Part shown: positions 35,323 to 45,353 of the stretch, piece by piece | How positions within the stretch are numbered: position 1 is the stretch's first letter | How the letters are laid out: each line of letters opens with the position of its first letter | Source of the DNA: Anaerolineales bacterium | Lineage (GTDB): Bacteria; Chloroflexota; Anaerolineae; Anaerolineales; UBA11579 | Assembly: GCA_025808555.1 (NCBI GenBank) | Contig: CP075526.1 | Location: 1,464,712 to 1,528,711 of the forward strand | DNA: 64,000 bases | Direction of reading: 5' to 3' | Notes under the pieces: model-generated | The model's input: only the letters and a program-made list of their open reading frames with translations | What the model was told of the DNA's origin: nothing | Database searches by the model: none | Made by a program: the position numbers and the translations under genes

Positions 35323-36489
35323 CTAGCGCAGACCGGTTTCCATGCGGGCGATGACCATGCGTTGGATCTCGCTGGTGCCTTCATAGATCTCGGTGATCTT
35401 GGCGTCACGGAAGTAGCGCTCGACCGGCAGTTCTTTGCTGTAGCCCATCCCGCCGTGGATCTGCACGGCGTGGTGGGCGCAGAACATGGCCGTTTCGGAG
35501 GCGAACAGCTTGGCCATCGAAGCTTCCAGCGTGTAGCGCCCGCCGCTTTCTTTGCTGTGTTCCTTTGCGAGGGCGGCATTGTGGATCAGGCCGCGGGCCG
35601 CCTCGATACGGGTCTTCATGTCGGCGATCTTGAAACTGGTGCCCTGGAACTCGCCGATCTTGGCGCCGAAAGCTTCGCGCTCGCGCACATAGGCCACACT
35701 GGCCTCGTAGGCGGCTTCGGCGATGCCCAGCGCCTGGGCGGCGATACCGATGCGGCCGGCATCCAGCACGGTCATGGCGATCTTGAAGCCGTCGCCCTCT
35801 TTGCCCAGCAGGCTGCTGGCAGGTGCACGGTAGTTATCGAAGACGATCTCGCTGGTGGCCGAGGCGCGGATGCCGAGCTTGGGCTCAGCTTTGCCACGCG
35901 TGAAACCGGGCTGGTCTGTATCCACCAGAAAGGCGCTGATGCCTTTGGCGCCCTTATCGGGATCGGTCATGGTGAAGAGCAGAATGTAATCGGCCACCGG
36001 GGCGCTGGTGACCCAACTCTTGCGGCCATTGATGACGTAGTGGTCGCCGTCTTTGACGGCGCGGCTGCGCATGGTGGCCGCATCCGAGCCGGACATGGGC
36101 TCGGTGAGCGAATAGGCGCCGATTTTCTCGCCGGTGGCTACGCCGCGCACATATTTCTGCTTTTGCTCCTCGGTGCCGAACTTCATGATGCCGTGGCAGA
36201 ACAAGGAGTTGTTGACCGACATCACCGTGCCGTGGGCGGCATCTGCCTTGCAGATCTCCTCCAGCGCCAGCACATAGGCCAGGGTGTCCATGCCCGCGCC
36301 GCCATAATCCTCCGGCACTTCGATGCCCATGAAGCCCATCTGGCCCATCTTGCGGATGGTGGCCAGCGGGAACTCGCCGCTTTCGTCGTGCTCAGCGGCA
36401 ATAGGCACGATCTCTTTCTGGGCAAAGTCACGGGCTGCTTGACGCAGCATCTCGTGCTCTTCGGTGATGTAGCTGGGGGAAACGGCCAT
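35323..36489 (-). CDS. Acyl-CoA dehydrogenase
   Basis: 388 residues, FAD enzyme of fatty-acid or branched-chain acyl-CoA oxidation. Signatures AYSLTEPMSGSDAATMRSRA and the C-terminal QIHGGMGYSKELPVERYFRDA; the catalytic Glu position is in ITEIYEGTSEIQRM, the short-chain/butyryl type location. A GGAGG lies upstream of the ATG. No electron-transfer flavoprotein genes are in the window. Exact chain length preference cannot be told. Confidence 0.94.
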   Translation of the reverse strand: MAVSPSYITEEHEMLRQAARDFAQKEIVPIAAEHDESGEFPLATIRKMGQMGFMGIEVPEDYGGAGMDTLAYVLALEEICKADAAHGTVMSVNNSLFCHGIMKFGTEEQKQKYVRGVATGEKIGAYSLTEPMSGSDAATMRSRAVKDGDHYVINGRKSWVTSAPVADYILLFTMTDPDKGAKGISAFLVDTDQPGFTRGKAEPKLGIRASATSEIVFDNYRAPASSLLGKEGDGFKIAMTVLDAGRIGIAAQALGIAEAAYEASVAYVREREAFGAKIGEFQGTSFKIADMKTRIEAARGLIHNAALAKEHSKESGGRYTLEASMAKLFASETAMFCAHHAVQIHGGMGYSKELPVERYFRDAKITEIYEGTSEIQRMVIARMETGLR

Positions 36490-36567
36490 GCGGGGGAGCC
36501 TCCGTAGGGTGTTAAAAGTTGGAGCTAGGGTGATTATAGCATCGCGAGGTGGCCGAACCTCGGATGG

Positions 36568-36573
36568 TATACT
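36568..36573 (+). promoter_or_regulatory. gatCA -10 box
   Basis: TATACT, 17 bases before gatC; the short leader contains GGAG as ribosome-binding site. Confidence 0.5.
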
Positions 36574-36590
36574 GCCCGCGGAGCGCTTAA

Positions 36591-36911
36591 ATGTCCGAAC
36601 AAATCTCCCCTGAACTCTTTGATCATCTTGTAGAGCTGGCTGCGCTTGAGCTGACGGCGGAAGAAGCCGAATATTTGCGCGACCAGCTCAACAAGCAGCT
36701 CAAATCCATCGAGGAATTGGCCGCCATCCCCATCCCTGAGGGAACGCCGCCCGCCGCGCATGGCGTGCCCTTCCCGCCGGATGTGCGTGTCCCGCCGCGC
36801 AAGGACGGGGCAGCGCTGGCGCCGGAGGCAGCTGACATCAAGACCGGCGCCCCGCAGACCAGCGAGGACTATTTTGTGGTGCCGGGCATTCCGCACGAGG
36901 AGTTGGATTGA
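36591..36911 (+). CDS. gatC: Glutamyl-tRNA(Gln) amidotransferase subunit C
   Basis: 106 residues. N-terminus ISPELFDHLVELAALELTAEEAEYL and the FPPDVRVPPRKD / EDYFVVPGI tail are typical of GatC, which stabilises the GatA-GatB complex. The gene ends inside the start of gatA (4-base overlap). Confidence 0.93.
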   Translation: MSEQISPELFDHLVELAALELTAEEAEYLRDQLNKQLKSIEELAAIPIPEGTPPAAHGVPFPPDVRVPPRKDGAALAPEAADIKTGAPQTSEDYFVVPGIPHEELD

Positions 36912-38497
36912 GCATGCACCTGGCTGACCTATCAGCCCACCAACTTGCTGAGCTGATCCGTAAGAAGGAGATCTCGGCCGTGGAAGCGACTGAAGCGGCG
37001 CTGGAGCGCATCCGCGCCGTCGACGGCGAACCCGGTCGCCTGGATGGCCCGCGGGGTGATGTGGAGAAGGTGCATGCCTTCATCACCGTGAGCGAAGAGC
37101 AGGCACGCACCCAGGCCAAAGCTGTAGATGAGCGCCTTGCCAAGGGCGAAGTGCCGGGGCCGCTGGCCGGCGTACCCTATACGGTCAAGGATATTTTCGC
37201 GGTCAAGGACGTGCTCAGCACGGCCGCCTCGCGCATTCTTTCGAACTTTGTGGCCCCGTACACTGCGACCCCGGTTGAGCGCATGAACGCCGCCGGAGCG
37301 GTGATGCTCGGCAAGGTCAATCTTGACGAATTCACATATGGCTCGTCCAACGAGTCGTCCGCATACCAACCCGCCCCGCGCAACCCGTGGGACCCGACCC
37401 GCGTACCCGGCGGAAGCAGCGGCGGCAGCGCCGCCGCGGTGGCGGCCGGCGAGGGCGCGCTGTCGCTCGGCACGGATACGGCTGGCTCCATCCGCCAACC
37501 CGCCGCATTCTGTGGCGTGGTGGGCATGAAGCCTACCTATGGGCGTGTCTCGCGCTATGGGCTGATCGCGTTCGGCTCCTCGTTGGATTGCCCTGGCCCG
37601 GTGGCGCGCACCGTGCGCGATACGGCCATGATGATGAACGTCATCGCCGGGCCGGATAAGCACGATAGCACCGCGGCGGCCACGCCCGTGGCGGACTACA
37701 CAGCCGCGCTGGAAGAAGGCGTCAAGGGCATGCGCATCGGCCTCTCGTCGGATTATGACAAGATCACCTTTTTCAATCACGAGACGGGCGAGATGGACAG
37801 CCAGCCGCTGCCAAAGGAGATCGCCGATGCGGTGCTGCGGGCGGCCGACAAGCTTTCGGACGCCGGAGCGCGCATCGTGGAAGGTGTGCCTATGCCGCAC
37901 ACCCGCTACGGCATCCCCGCCTATTTTGTGATCTCGCGTGTGGAAGCGGCTTCCAATCTGCATCGTTTCGATGGCGTCAAGTACGGCCACCGCACCGCGC
38001 TCAAGCCAAAAGATCTACGTGACCTGTACCGCAAGACGCGCGCCGAGGGGTTTGGCCCGCAGCCCAAACTGCGTATTTTGATGGGCATGTATGTGAGCGC
38101 GGCACAATACAGTGAGCAGTATTACCATCGCGCCCTGCAAGTGCGCTCGCTCATTCGCGGCGATTTTGACGCCGCGTTCGACGGCAACGGCGCCCACAAG
38201 CTGGACGCGCTGCTGACCGCCACCACGCCCACGCCAGCTTTCCCGGTGGGCGATATCTACGGCGACTCGGTGCTGATGCAGTATGCCGACCAGCTGACCG
38301 TGCCGGCCAACCACGCCGGCGTACCGGCGATCTCGCTGCCGGCGGGGCTCAGCAGTGAGCGTCTGCCGCTGGGCGTGCAACTTATCGGGCCGGATTTCTC
38401 GGAGGCGACGCTGCTGCGCACCGCGCGGGCCTTTGAGGCAGCCACGGAAGGCGAGGCCTGGCGGGCTGAGCGGCCAGCGGTGCTAGCGGGAGTGTAG
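36908..38497 (+). CDS. gatA: Glutamyl-tRNA(Gln) amidotransferase subunit A
   Basis: 529 residues, amidase-signature enzyme that frees ammonia from glutamine to convert Glu-tRNA(Gln) to Gln-tRNA(Gln). The Ser-cisSer-Lys triad is visible: Lys94 in PYTVKDIF, GGSSGGSAAAVAAGEGALSLG and TDTAGSIRQPAAFCG. TTG 36908 (4-base overlap with gatC) is used; ATG 36914 is equally possible. A 16-residue stretch at about 39-54 (DGEPGRLDGPRG...) looks like a small insertion. gatB is not adjacent. Confidence 0.95.
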   Translation: MSMHLADLSAHQLAELIRKKEISAVEATEAALERIRAVDGEPGRLDGPRGDVEKVHAFITVSEEQARTQAKAVDERLAKGEVPGPLAGVPYTVKDIFAVKDVLSTAASRILSNFVAPYTATPVERMNAAGAVMLGKVNLDEFTYGSSNESSAYQPAPRNPWDPTRVPGGSSGGSAAAVAAGEGALSLGTDTAGSIRQPAAFCGVVGMKPTYGRVSRYGLIAFGSSLDCPGPVARTVRDTAMMMNVIAGPDKHDSTAAATPVADYTAALEEGVKGMRIGLSSDYDKITFFNHETGEMDSQPLPKEIADAVLRAADKLSDAGARIVEGVPMPHTRYGIPAYFVISRVEAASNLHRFDGVKYGHRTALKPKDLRDLYRKTRAEGFGPQPKLRILMGMYVSAAQYSEQYYHRALQVRSLIRGDFDAAFDGNGAHKLDALLTATTPTPAFPVGDIYGDSVLMQYADQLTVPANHAGVPAISLPAGLSSERLPLGVQLIGPDFSEATLLRTARAFEAATEGEAWRAERPAVLAGV

Positions 38498-38507
38498 GGC
38501 AAGATTT

Positions 38508-38586
38508 CCACAGATAAACACAGATGAACGCAGAGAAACTGCAAGACAGAAGACTTTTATCAGTCTCTATCTGTGTTCATCTGTGG
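38508..38586. repeat. Inverted repeat of the CCACAGATAAACACAGAT type
   Basis: CCACAGATAAACACAGAT (38508-38525) is mirrored with one mismatch by ATCTGTGTTCATCTGTGG (38569-38586), 43 bases apart. A single arm of the same motif lies at 43166-43183. It fills the gatA-alkD gap. Confidence 0.75.
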
Positions 38587-38596
38587 ATAAAAAAAT

Positions 38597-39277
38597 ATGA
38601 GCGCCAAATCACAAGCCATCATCAAGCAACTTAGAGCCTTGGGGACGGACAAGAACCTGGCAGGGATGGCGCGCTTTGGGATTGCGACCGACAAAGCCTT
38701 CGGCGTGCCGCATCCGGCGCTACACGCCATCGCCAAGCAGCACCGCAAGGACCATTCGCTGGCGCTGGAGCTGTGGGCTAGCGGCTACCACGAGGCGCGC
38801 CTGCTGGCCGCGTTTGTGGACGACCCCAAGCAGGTCACCAAAGCTCAGATGGATGCCTGGGTGCGTGATTTTCATTCATGGGATATTTGCGACACGGTGA
38901 CCGGGCATCTGTTTGAGCCCACGCCGTATGCGTTCGACAAGGCGTATCAATGGACGCGCGCCAAACGCGAATTTGTGCGCCGCGCCGGCCTGGCGATGAT
39001 GGCCTGGCTGGCGGTGCACCGCAAGCGCGAGCCGGAGGAAACCTTCCTGGGCTTTTTCCCGGCCATCGAGGCGGTGGCTGACGATGAGCGTAATTTTGTG
39101 AAGAAGGCCAGCAGTTGGGCGCTGCGCCAGTTGGGCAAGCGCAGCAAGTTTCTCAACAAGCACGCCGTTGCGTCAGCCAAGCGGTTAGGCACGCTGGATA
39201 GCAAAGCAGCGCGCTGGGTGGCGGCGGATGTGCTGCGCGAGATCAACAGCGAGAAAGTGCAAGCGCGCTTGTCCTAG
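38597..39277 (+). CDS. AlkD-like DNA alkylation repair protein
   Basis: 226 residues, all helical HEAT-like repeats. The N-terminal [37 protein letters not shown] and the active-site region DFHSWDICD, with Trp and Asp, match the AlkD family of DNA glycosylases acting on N3/N7-alkylated purines. [11 protein letters not shown] supplies a conserved Arg. No ribosome-binding site is visible before the ATG. Confidence 0.88.
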   Translation: MSAKSQAIIKQLRALGTDKNLAGMARFGIATDKAFGVPHPALHAIAKQHRKDHSLALELWASGYHEARLLAAFVDDPKQVTKAQMDAWVRDFHSWDICDTVTGHLFEPTPYAFDKAYQWTRAKREFVRRAGLAMMAWLAVHRKREPEETFLGFFPAIEAVADDERNFVKKASSWALRQLGKRSKFLNKHAVASAKRLGTLDSKAARWVAADVLREINSEKVQARLS

Positions 39278-39314
39278 CGCGCTGTCCTGCGTCGCGCCCA
39301 AACCCTCGCTCAGT

Positions 39315-39320
39315 TATACT
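39315..39320 (+). promoter_or_regulatory. lepA -10 box
   Basis: TATACT, 9 bases before the lepA ATG, predicting a leader of about 3 bases. Confidence 0.5.
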
Positions 39321-39329
39321 TTGCGCTCT

Positions 39330-41132
39330 ATGCAACATATCCGTAATTTTTGCATCATTGCCCATATTGATCATGGCAAGTCCACCCTGGCAGACCGGCT
39401 GCTCCAGCTGACCGGTACGGTATCTGCGCGCGACATGCAGGCCCAGGTGCTGGACAGCATGGATCTGGAGCGCGAAAAAGGCGTCACCATCAAGGCCTCG
39501 GCGGTGCGCATGCAGTACAAGGCCAAGGACGGCCAGGAGTACGAGCTCCACCTGATCGATACGCCGGGCCACGTGGACTTTGGCTACGAGGTCAGCCGGG
39601 CGCTGGAAGCCTGCGAAGGCGCGGTATTGATCGTGGATGCCAGCCAGGGCGTGCAAGCGCAGACCCTGGCGAACCTGTACCTGGCGCTGGGCTCGGATTT
39701 GGAAATCATCCCGGTCATTAACAAGATCGATATGCCCGCGGCTGACCCTGAGCGCGTGACGGCGGAGATCGTGGAACTGCTGGGCGTGCCTGCCGAAGAA
39801 GTGCTGCAAATTTCGGCCAAATCTGGCTTGAACATTGAAGCGGTGCTGGAGGCAGTGGTGCAGCGCGTACCGCCGCCGAAGGGCAATCCAGAATCACCGC
39901 TGCGCGCACTGATCTTTGATTCGCACTATGACACCTATAAGGGTGTTGTGGCCTATGTGCGTGTGGTGGACGGTAAGGTGCAGGGCGACGAAACCCTGCG
40001 GCTGATGGCCACCGGCGCCGAGTTTAAACCGATCGAAGTGGGCAGCTTCACGCCGCGGCTGACGGCAGGCGCCAGCCTGAACACTGGCGAAGTAGGCTAT
40101 GTAGCCACCGGCTTCAAGTCCGTCTCGGAGTGCCGCGTGGGCGACACACTCACCAGCAAAGCGGAGCCGGCCATCGAGGCGCTGCCAGGCTACCGCCAGG
40201 TCAAGTCGATGGTGTTCGCTGGCATTTACCCTGTAGAGGGTGATGACTATCAGGAACTCAAAGAGGCGTTGGAGAAGCTGCAACTCAACGATGCTTCGCT
40301 GGTGTATGAGCCTGAAACCTCGCAAGCGCTCAACTTCGGCTTTCGCTGCGGCTTTCTGGGCATGTTTCACATGGAGATTGTGCAGGAGCGCCTGGAGCGT
40401 GAGTACGATCTCGACATCATCGTCACGGCGCCCTCCGTGGCGTATGAGGTGGTGCTGCAATCTGGCGAGACCCTGCGGATCGACTCGCCGGCAGAGCTGC
40501 CTAACGAAGGCGAAATTGCTGAAGTGCGGGAACCTTGGATGGACATCCAGATCTTTACGCCTACCGCCTACTATGGCCCGGTGATGGAGATGGTCAAGCG
40601 CCGCCGCGGCATCTTCACCGGGCAGGACCATCAGGGCAAGGATCGCGTCCAGCTCAACTTTGAGATCCCGCTAGCCGAGATCATTATTGACTTCTTTGAC
40701 CAGCTCAAGTCGGTCACCCGCGGCTATGCCTCATTGGACTACCAGTTCAAGGAGTACCGCGCCGATAAGCTGGTCAAGCTGGAAATTCATGTGAACTACG
40801 AACCGGTAGATGCATTCACCACCATCGTGCACAAAGACTCCGCTTTCCATAAGGGCCAGGCGGTGATCACCAAGTTGAAGGATTTGATCCCGCGCCAAAT
40901 GTTCGTGGTGCCCATCCAGGCCGTCTCGCAGGGCCGCGTGATCTCACGCGCCAACGTGCAGGCCATGCGTAAAGACGTGCTGGCTAAGTGTTATGGCGGC
41001 GATATTACGCGCAAGCGTAAGCTACTGGAAAAGCAAAAGAAGGGTAAGAAGCGCATGAAGATGGTGGGCAGCGTGGAGATTCCGCAAGAAGCCTTCCTGG
41101 CGGTGTTGCGCTTGAGCGATGACAAAAACTGA
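39330..41132 (+). CDS. lepA: Elongation factor 4 (LepA), back-translocating GTPase
   Basis: 600 residues. G motifs: [28 protein letters not shown] and SAKSG. The LepA-specific C-terminus with [24 protein letters not shown] is complete. It acts on stalled or mistranslocated ribosomes at the membrane. ATG 39330 lies just after a -10 box; the longer frame into alkD is rejected. It overlaps the next gene by 14 bases. Confidence 0.97.
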   Translation: MQHIRNFCIIAHIDHGKSTLADRLLQLTGTVSARDMQAQVLDSMDLEREKGVTIKASAVRMQYKAKDGQEYELHLIDTPGHVDFGYEVSRALEACEGAVLIVDASQGVQAQTLANLYLALGSDLEIIPVINKIDMPAADPERVTAEIVELLGVPAEEVLQISAKSGLNIEAVLEAVVQRVPPPKGNPESPLRALIFDSHYDTYKGVVAYVRVVDGKVQGDETLRLMATGAEFKPIEVGSFTPRLTAGASLNTGEVGYVATGFKSVSECRVGDTLTSKAEPAIEALPGYRQVKSMVFAGIYPVEGDDYQELKEALEKLQLNDASLVYEPETSQALNFGFRCGFLGMFHMEIVQERLEREYDLDIIVTAPSVAYEVVLQSGETLRIDSPAELPNEGEIAEVREPWMDIQIFTPTAYYGPVMEMVKRRRGIFTGQDHQGKDRVQLNFEIPLAEIIIDFFDQLKSVTRGYASLDYQFKEYRADKLVKLEIHVNYEPVDAFTTIVHKDSAFHKGQAVITKLKDLIPRQMFVVPIQAVSQGRVISRANVQAMRKDVLAKCYGGDITRKRKLLEKQKKGKKRMKMVGSVEIPQEAFLAVLRLSDDKN

Positions 41133-42123
41133 GCGGGCAGGTTCTTCTGTATTGTTGCGGCTGTTGCCGGGGCTGCTGGTAACGGCCGCGGCCGTGGCTG
41201 GCCTGTTCTATTTCATTGATATTGATCAACTGGGGCCGGCCATCCGCATTGCTGATTTCACCTGGTTCCCGCTGGTGATCGGGATCTTTCTGGGCACGCT
41301 CACAACGCGTACCATGGCGTGGCGCACTATTCTGCAGGAGCGGGCCTCGTTCAAGGATTGCTTTCTGGTGCTCAACCAGGCGTATTTGCTCAACAATGTG
41401 CTGCCGTTCCGGCTGGGGGAACTGGGGCGGGCGTTGCTGATCAGCAACCGCGCCAAGATGGGCTTCTGGGAAGCGCTATCCACCGTGGTGGTGGAGCGCG
41501 TTTTTGACCTGGGGCTGGCGGCGGCCATGTTGCTGTTCACGCTGCCGCTGGTGGTTGGGGCTGATTGGGCTCGTACGGCGGCCTATGTGTCGCTGGGGCT
41601 GGTGGTGGTTGGCTTCGCCGTGTTGTTCTGGATGGCGAGCAATCCCAAACTGGTGCCAGCGCTGATCGAGCGTTTGACGGGCCGCTGGCCTAAATTGCGT
41701 GAATGGCTGGTGGATAAAGCGGGTTCATTCACGCAGGGGTTGTCTGCCCTGCGAGACGGAAAACGCTTCCTGCGCGTGCTTTTCTGGATGGTAATGACCT
41801 GGCTTACCAATGTAGGCTGGTACTTTGTGCTGATGCGCGCCTTCTTCCCCATGGCGCAGTGGTTGTGGGGCTTTTTCAGCGTTGCGGTCTCCTCATTGGG
41901 TGTGGCGTTGCCCTCGTCGCCTGGATATATTGGCGTCTTTGAGGGCGTGCTGGTAGGCGCGCTCAGCTTCTTCAATGCAGACCCGGCGATAGCGCTGGCC
42001 TTCGCTGTGGTGGGACATGTGACCTACTTTGCAGTCACCGGGATCATTGGCATCATTGGTTTCTGGCAGCAAGGTGAATCCCTGGGTGGTATTTACCGTA
42101 AACTGCTTAACCGGCAGGCGTAA
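41119..42123 (+). CDS. LPG-synthase-TM/UPF0104 family flippase-like membrane protein
   Basis: 334 residues, about eight to nine membrane helices. Family marks: the [10 protein letters not shown] loop, [20 protein letters not shown] (the conserved N-x-x-x-P-x-R-x-G-E pattern) and the C-terminal [19 protein letters not shown]. Homologues include the membrane half of MprF, which flips lysyl-lipids, and AglD-like proteins of archaeal glycosylation. First gene of the surface-glycan block; moving a lipid-linked substrate across the membrane is a plausible role. Confidence 0.88.
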   Translation: MTKTERAGSSVLLRLLPGLLVTAAAVAGLFYFIDIDQLGPAIRIADFTWFPLVIGIFLGTLTTRTMAWRTILQERASFKDCFLVLNQAYLLNNVLPFRLGELGRALLISNRAKMGFWEALSTVVVERVFDLGLAAAMLLFTLPLVVGADWARTAAYVSLGLVVVGFAVLFWMASNPKLVPALIERLTGRWPKLREWLVDKAGSFTQGLSALRDGKRFLRVLFWMVMTWLTNVGWYFVLMRAFFPMAQWLWGFFSVAVSSLGVALPSSPGYIGVFEGVLVGALSFFNADPAIALAFAVVGHVTYFAVTGIIGIIGFWQQGESLGGIYRKLLNRQA

Positions 42124-42126
42124 CCT

Positions 42127-43158
42127 ATGGCAAAGAAAACCTACTTACTGACTGGCGGCGCGGGCTTTATAGGCTCCAATTACGCCAATGTGTTGTTGAA
42201 GCGCGGCGAACGCGTCATCATTTTCGACAATCTGTCGCGCAAGGGCGCCGAGCGCAACCTGGCCTGGTTGCGTGAGAGCCATGGCGCTGAGTCGTTCGAG
42301 CTAGTGGTGGGCGATGTGCGCACGGCTGGCGCACTACGCGAGCCGGTGGCGCGCGCCGATGTGATCGCACACCTGGCGGGGCAAGTAGCGGTGACCTCTT
42401 CCGTGACTGATCCGCGCACTGACTTTGAGATCAATGCGTTGGGCACTTTCAATTTGCTGGAAGCGGCTCGCTTTGCCGGCCACAAGCCCTTTATTATCTA
42501 TTCCTCGACCAATAAGGTGTACGGCGAGATGCTGGAGCACAAGTTGCATTCGAGCAAGACGCGCTACCGCTATGCCAAGCTGCCGCACGGCCTGCCCGAG
42601 ACGCAGCAACTCGACTTTCATTCCCCATATGGTTGCTCCAAGGGCGCGGCCGAGCAGTATGTGCGGGATTATGCGCGCATCTACGGCATCCCCTCGGTGG
42701 TGTTCCGCCAGAGCTGCATCTACGGCCCGCGCCAGTTCGGCGTGGAGGACCAGGGCTGGCTGGCCTGGTTCGTGATCGCGGCCGTGCTGGGCAAGCCCAT
42801 CAGCATTTACGGCGACGGCAAACAGGTGCGCGATATGCTGCACGTGCATGACCTGATCGCCGCGTATGACGCCGCGGTGGCCCGGCAGAAGAAAGTGGCG
42901 GGAGAGGCCTACAACATTGGCGGTGGGCCAGATTTCACGCTGTCTATATGGAAGGAATGTGGCCCGATGCTGGAGAAGTTGCTGGGCCGCAAGATCCCGG
43001 TGAGCTATGGGCCGATCCGGCCGGGTGACCAGAAGGTATATATCAGCGACATCCGCAAGGTGCAGAAGGCGCTGGCGTGGAAGCCGAAGATCGGGGTGGA
43101 ACAGGGCACGGCCGAGCTGGTGGCCTGGGTACAAGCTCACCGCGAGCTGTTTGATTAG
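42127..43158 (+). CDS. NAD-dependent sugar-nucleotide epimerase, CDP-paratose 2-epimerase-like
   Basis: 343 residues, extended SDR. TGGAGFIGSN dinucleotide loop, catalytic Tyr/Lys in SPYGCSKGAAEQYV, STNKVYGEM, and VVFRQSCIYGPRQFGVEDQGW, which is the block that distinguishes CDP-paratose/tyvelose epimerases from UDP-glucose epimerases. The sugar nucleotide is therefore perhaps a CDP-3,6-dideoxyhexose, but no synthesis genes for one are in the window. Starts 3 bases after the flippase-like gene. Confidence 0.88.
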   Translation: MAKKTYLLTGGAGFIGSNYANVLLKRGERVIIFDNLSRKGAERNLAWLRESHGAESFELVVGDVRTAGALREPVARADVIAHLAGQVAVTSSVTDPRTDFEINALGTFNLLEAARFAGHKPFIIYSSTNKVYGEMLEHKLHSSKTRYRYAKLPHGLPETQQLDFHSPYGCSKGAAEQYVRDYARIYGIPSVVFRQSCIYGPRQFGVEDQGWLAWFVIAAVLGKPISIYGDGKQVRDMLHVHDLIAAYDAAVARQKKVAGEAYNIGGGPDFTLSIWKECGPMLEKLLGRKIPVSYGPIRPGDQKVYISDIRKVQKALAWKPKIGVEQGTAELVAWVQAHRELFD

Positions 43159-43165
43159 AAATCAC

Positions 43166-43183
43166 CCACAGATAAACGCAGAT
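43166..43183. repeat. Single CCACAGATAAACGCAGAT arm
   Basis: Same motif as the inverted repeat at 38508-38586 with one base changed (ACGCAGAT for ACACAGAT), here directly after the epimerase stop. Confidence 0.55.
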
Positions 43184-43272
43184 AAAATCTAAACTCGTTT
43201 TTTGCGGCTAACTTTGAGCCTCAAGCAATCCTAGCCAGTTCCCAGCAACCTGTTCTGCGATAAACTCAGCCC

Positions 43273-44439
43273 GTGCGAATTCTTACCGTCTTGACCTATT
43301 ACCGCCCGCACACCAGCGGGCTGACCATCTATGCTGAGCGCTTGGCCAAAGCTCTGGTGCAGCGCGGGCATGAAGTCACCGTGCTCACCTCACAGTTCGA
43401 GAAGGACTTACCGCTGGAGGAAGTGCAGGATGGCGTACGCATCCGCCGCGTGCCGGTGGCGCTGCGCATCAGCAAGGGCGTGATCATGCCCAGCATTGGT
43501 AAGCTGGCCTGGGATGAGACCCGCAAGCATGATGCGCTGCTGCTGCACCTGCCGCAGTTCGATGCTGCGGGATTGGCCATCCGCGGCTGGCTGCTGAAGA
43601 AGCCCACGGTGATCATTTACCACTCAGACCTGATCCTGTCGGCCGGGCTGTTCAACCGTTTCGTCAACTTTGTCATCAACTTCATGAATGACATGGCGGC
43701 CCGCTTCACGCATCGCATCTCTTCATATACAGAGGACTTTGCCAGCCACTCGCCGTACCTGCGGCGTTTTGCCCACAAAGTGCGCGTTATTTCTCCGGCG
43801 GTCGAGCTGCCGCCGGCGGATGCCGGGGCGGCGGCCACGTTTGCCGCCGAGCATAATCCCGCGGGCAAGCGGCCAGTGATCGCCATGGCGACCCGCTTCG
43901 CGGCCGAGAAGGGCGTGGAAGTCTTGCTGCAGGCGCTGCCGGCGGTGCTGGAGAAGTTTCCGGATGCGCTGGTGTGGTTCGCCGGCCAGTACAAGGATGT
44001 GCTGGGGGAGGAAGAATATGCCCAGCGCCTGTTCCCGCTCATCGCCGAATACGAACGCAAAGGCCAATGGAAGTTTTTGGGCACGCTGGCCATGCAGGAT
44101 ATGCCCTCGTTCTATAAGGGATTGGACTTACTGGTAGTGCCCAGCACCAACTCGACGGAGACGTTTGGCTTCGTGCAGATCGAAGCCATGATGAGTGGCA
44201 AGCCCGTGGTGGCCTCGGCGCTGCCGGGGGTGCGCCAGCCGGTGCGCATGAGCGGCATGGGTCTGGTGTCGCCAATTGGCGATGCGCATGCGCTGGCGGC
44301 CAACATAATCGAAGTGCTCTCGCACCCCGAAAAGTATCGCGGCGATGCGAATGCGCTGCGGGCTGAGTTCAGCCCGCAAACCTGTGCGGCGCGCCACGAG
44401 GCACTGTTCGAAGAGATTGCGCGTGAGGTGGGCAAATGA
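43273..44439 (+). CDS. Glycosyltransferase, GT4 family
   Basis: 388 residues, GT-B fold, no membrane segment. N-terminal domain opens RILTVLTYYRPHTSGLTIYAERLAKAL; C-terminal donor domain has MATRFAAEKGVEVLLQAL and the EX7E motif region ETFGFVQIEAMMSGKPVVAS. Retaining enzymes of this family add sugars to lipid-linked acceptors on the cytosolic face. GTG start, 6 bases after a TAAACT box. It overlaps the methyltransferase by ATGA. Confidence 0.93.
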   Translation: MRILTVLTYYRPHTSGLTIYAERLAKALVQRGHEVTVLTSQFEKDLPLEEVQDGVRIRRVPVALRISKGVIMPSIGKLAWDETRKHDALLLHLPQFDAAGLAIRGWLLKKPTVIIYHSDLILSAGLFNRFVNFVINFMNDMAARFTHRISSYTEDFASHSPYLRRFAHKVRVISPAVELPPADAGAAATFAAEHNPAGKRPVIAMATRFAAEKGVEVLLQALPAVLEKFPDALVWFAGQYKDVLGEEEYAQRLFPLIAEYERKGQWKFLGTLAMQDMPSFYKGLDLLVVPSTNSTETFGFVQIEAMMSGKPVVASALPGVRQPVRMSGMGLVSPIGDAHALAANIIEVLSHPEKYRGDANALRAEFSPQTCAARHEALFEEIAREVGK

Positions 44440-45257
44440 GCCTGCCGCCGCAATCGGCGCCTTCGCCGCGCCAAGGTGAGAACCCGCACTGGTGGATGCA
44501 ATTGCAGGCGCTGCCGTACTTCCGAGCCCTGCTGCGCGCGGTCGAGGCCGATTTCTACAAGGATTTTGAGCTCACCGCGCCGGTGTTTGACCTTGGCTGC
44601 GGTGACGGGCACTTTGCCAGCCAGGTGTTTACGCAGAAGCTGGATGTGGGGCTGGACCCGGCATTCGTCTCGTTGCAGGAGGCCAAGCGTTGGGACGCCT
44701 ACCGCGGGCTGGTGCAGGGGCTGGGCCACCGCGCCCCGCTGCCTGGCGGCCACTTTGCCAGCGCGCTGAGTAACTCTGTCTTGGAGCATATCCCTAATTT
44801 GCATGCAGTGCTGAACGAGACTGGCCGCCTGGTGCGCAAGGGCGGCTTGTTCCTGTTCTGCGTGCCTAACCATCGCTGGCCCCACAACCTGGCCATCGCC
44901 AGCGGGCTGCGCAAGCTGGGGTTGAAGGGATTGGCGGATGGGTATGTGCGCCTGTTCACGCGCGTCTCGCGGCATGTCAACATGCTCTCCCCCGAAGAAT
45001 GGGCGGCGCGGTTGGACGAGGCCGGCTTTGATGTAGAAGCGTGGTGGCATTATTTTCCGCCCGCCGCGTTGCATGCGCTGGAGTGGGGCCACTATTTTGG
45101 CCTGCCGAGCTTTGTAGCCCGCAAGCTGTTTGGCCGCTGGGTGCTGGCGCCGTCGGGCGCTAACCTGGCCCTGACCAAGCGCATCTTTGCCGCGCACGCC
45201 AACCGCGGCGCCGACCCTGAGGGTACGTATACCTGGTATGTAGCGCGGCGCCGGTAG
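44436..45257 (+). CDS. SAM-dependent methyltransferase, class I
   Basis: 273 residues. The SAM loop VFDLGCGDGHFASQVF, acidic strand VGLDPAFVSL and the LSNSVLEHIPN motif IV are those of Methyltransf_11-type enzymes. The C-terminal third is helical and aromatic. It is translationally coupled to the GT4 gene, so a sugar or polyprenyl-linked glycan is the likely substrate (inference). Confidence 0.9.
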   Translation: MSLPPQSAPSPRQGENPHWWMQLQALPYFRALLRAVEADFYKDFELTAPVFDLGCGDGHFASQVFTQKLDVGLDPAFVSLQEAKRWDAYRGLVQGLGHRAPLPGGHFASALSNSVLEHIPNLHAVLNETGRLVRKGGLFLFCVPNHRWPHNLAIASGLRKLGLKGLADGYVRLFTRVSRHVNMLSPEEWAARLDEAGFDVEAWWHYFPPAALHALEWGHYFGLPSFVARKLFGRWVLAPSGANLALTKRIFAAHANRGADPEGTYTWYVARRR

Positions 45258-45353
45258 GCGCGTATTGGTCGTGTGGCTGTGTAGCTGTCAAAGTGACTGC
45301 GCGGTACACAGGCCTACGATAAAATCAACCCGGTCATTAACCTGGCCGACTCT

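Noticed and set aside
35233..36507. 424-codon plus-strand open frame opposite the acyl-CoA dehydrogenase
   Set aside because: Antisense shadow; the minus-strand gene has full family signatures and a ribosome-binding site.
38498..38596. The CACAGAT repeats as a short CRISPR-like array
   Set aside because: Only two arms in inverted orientation; no regular spacers.
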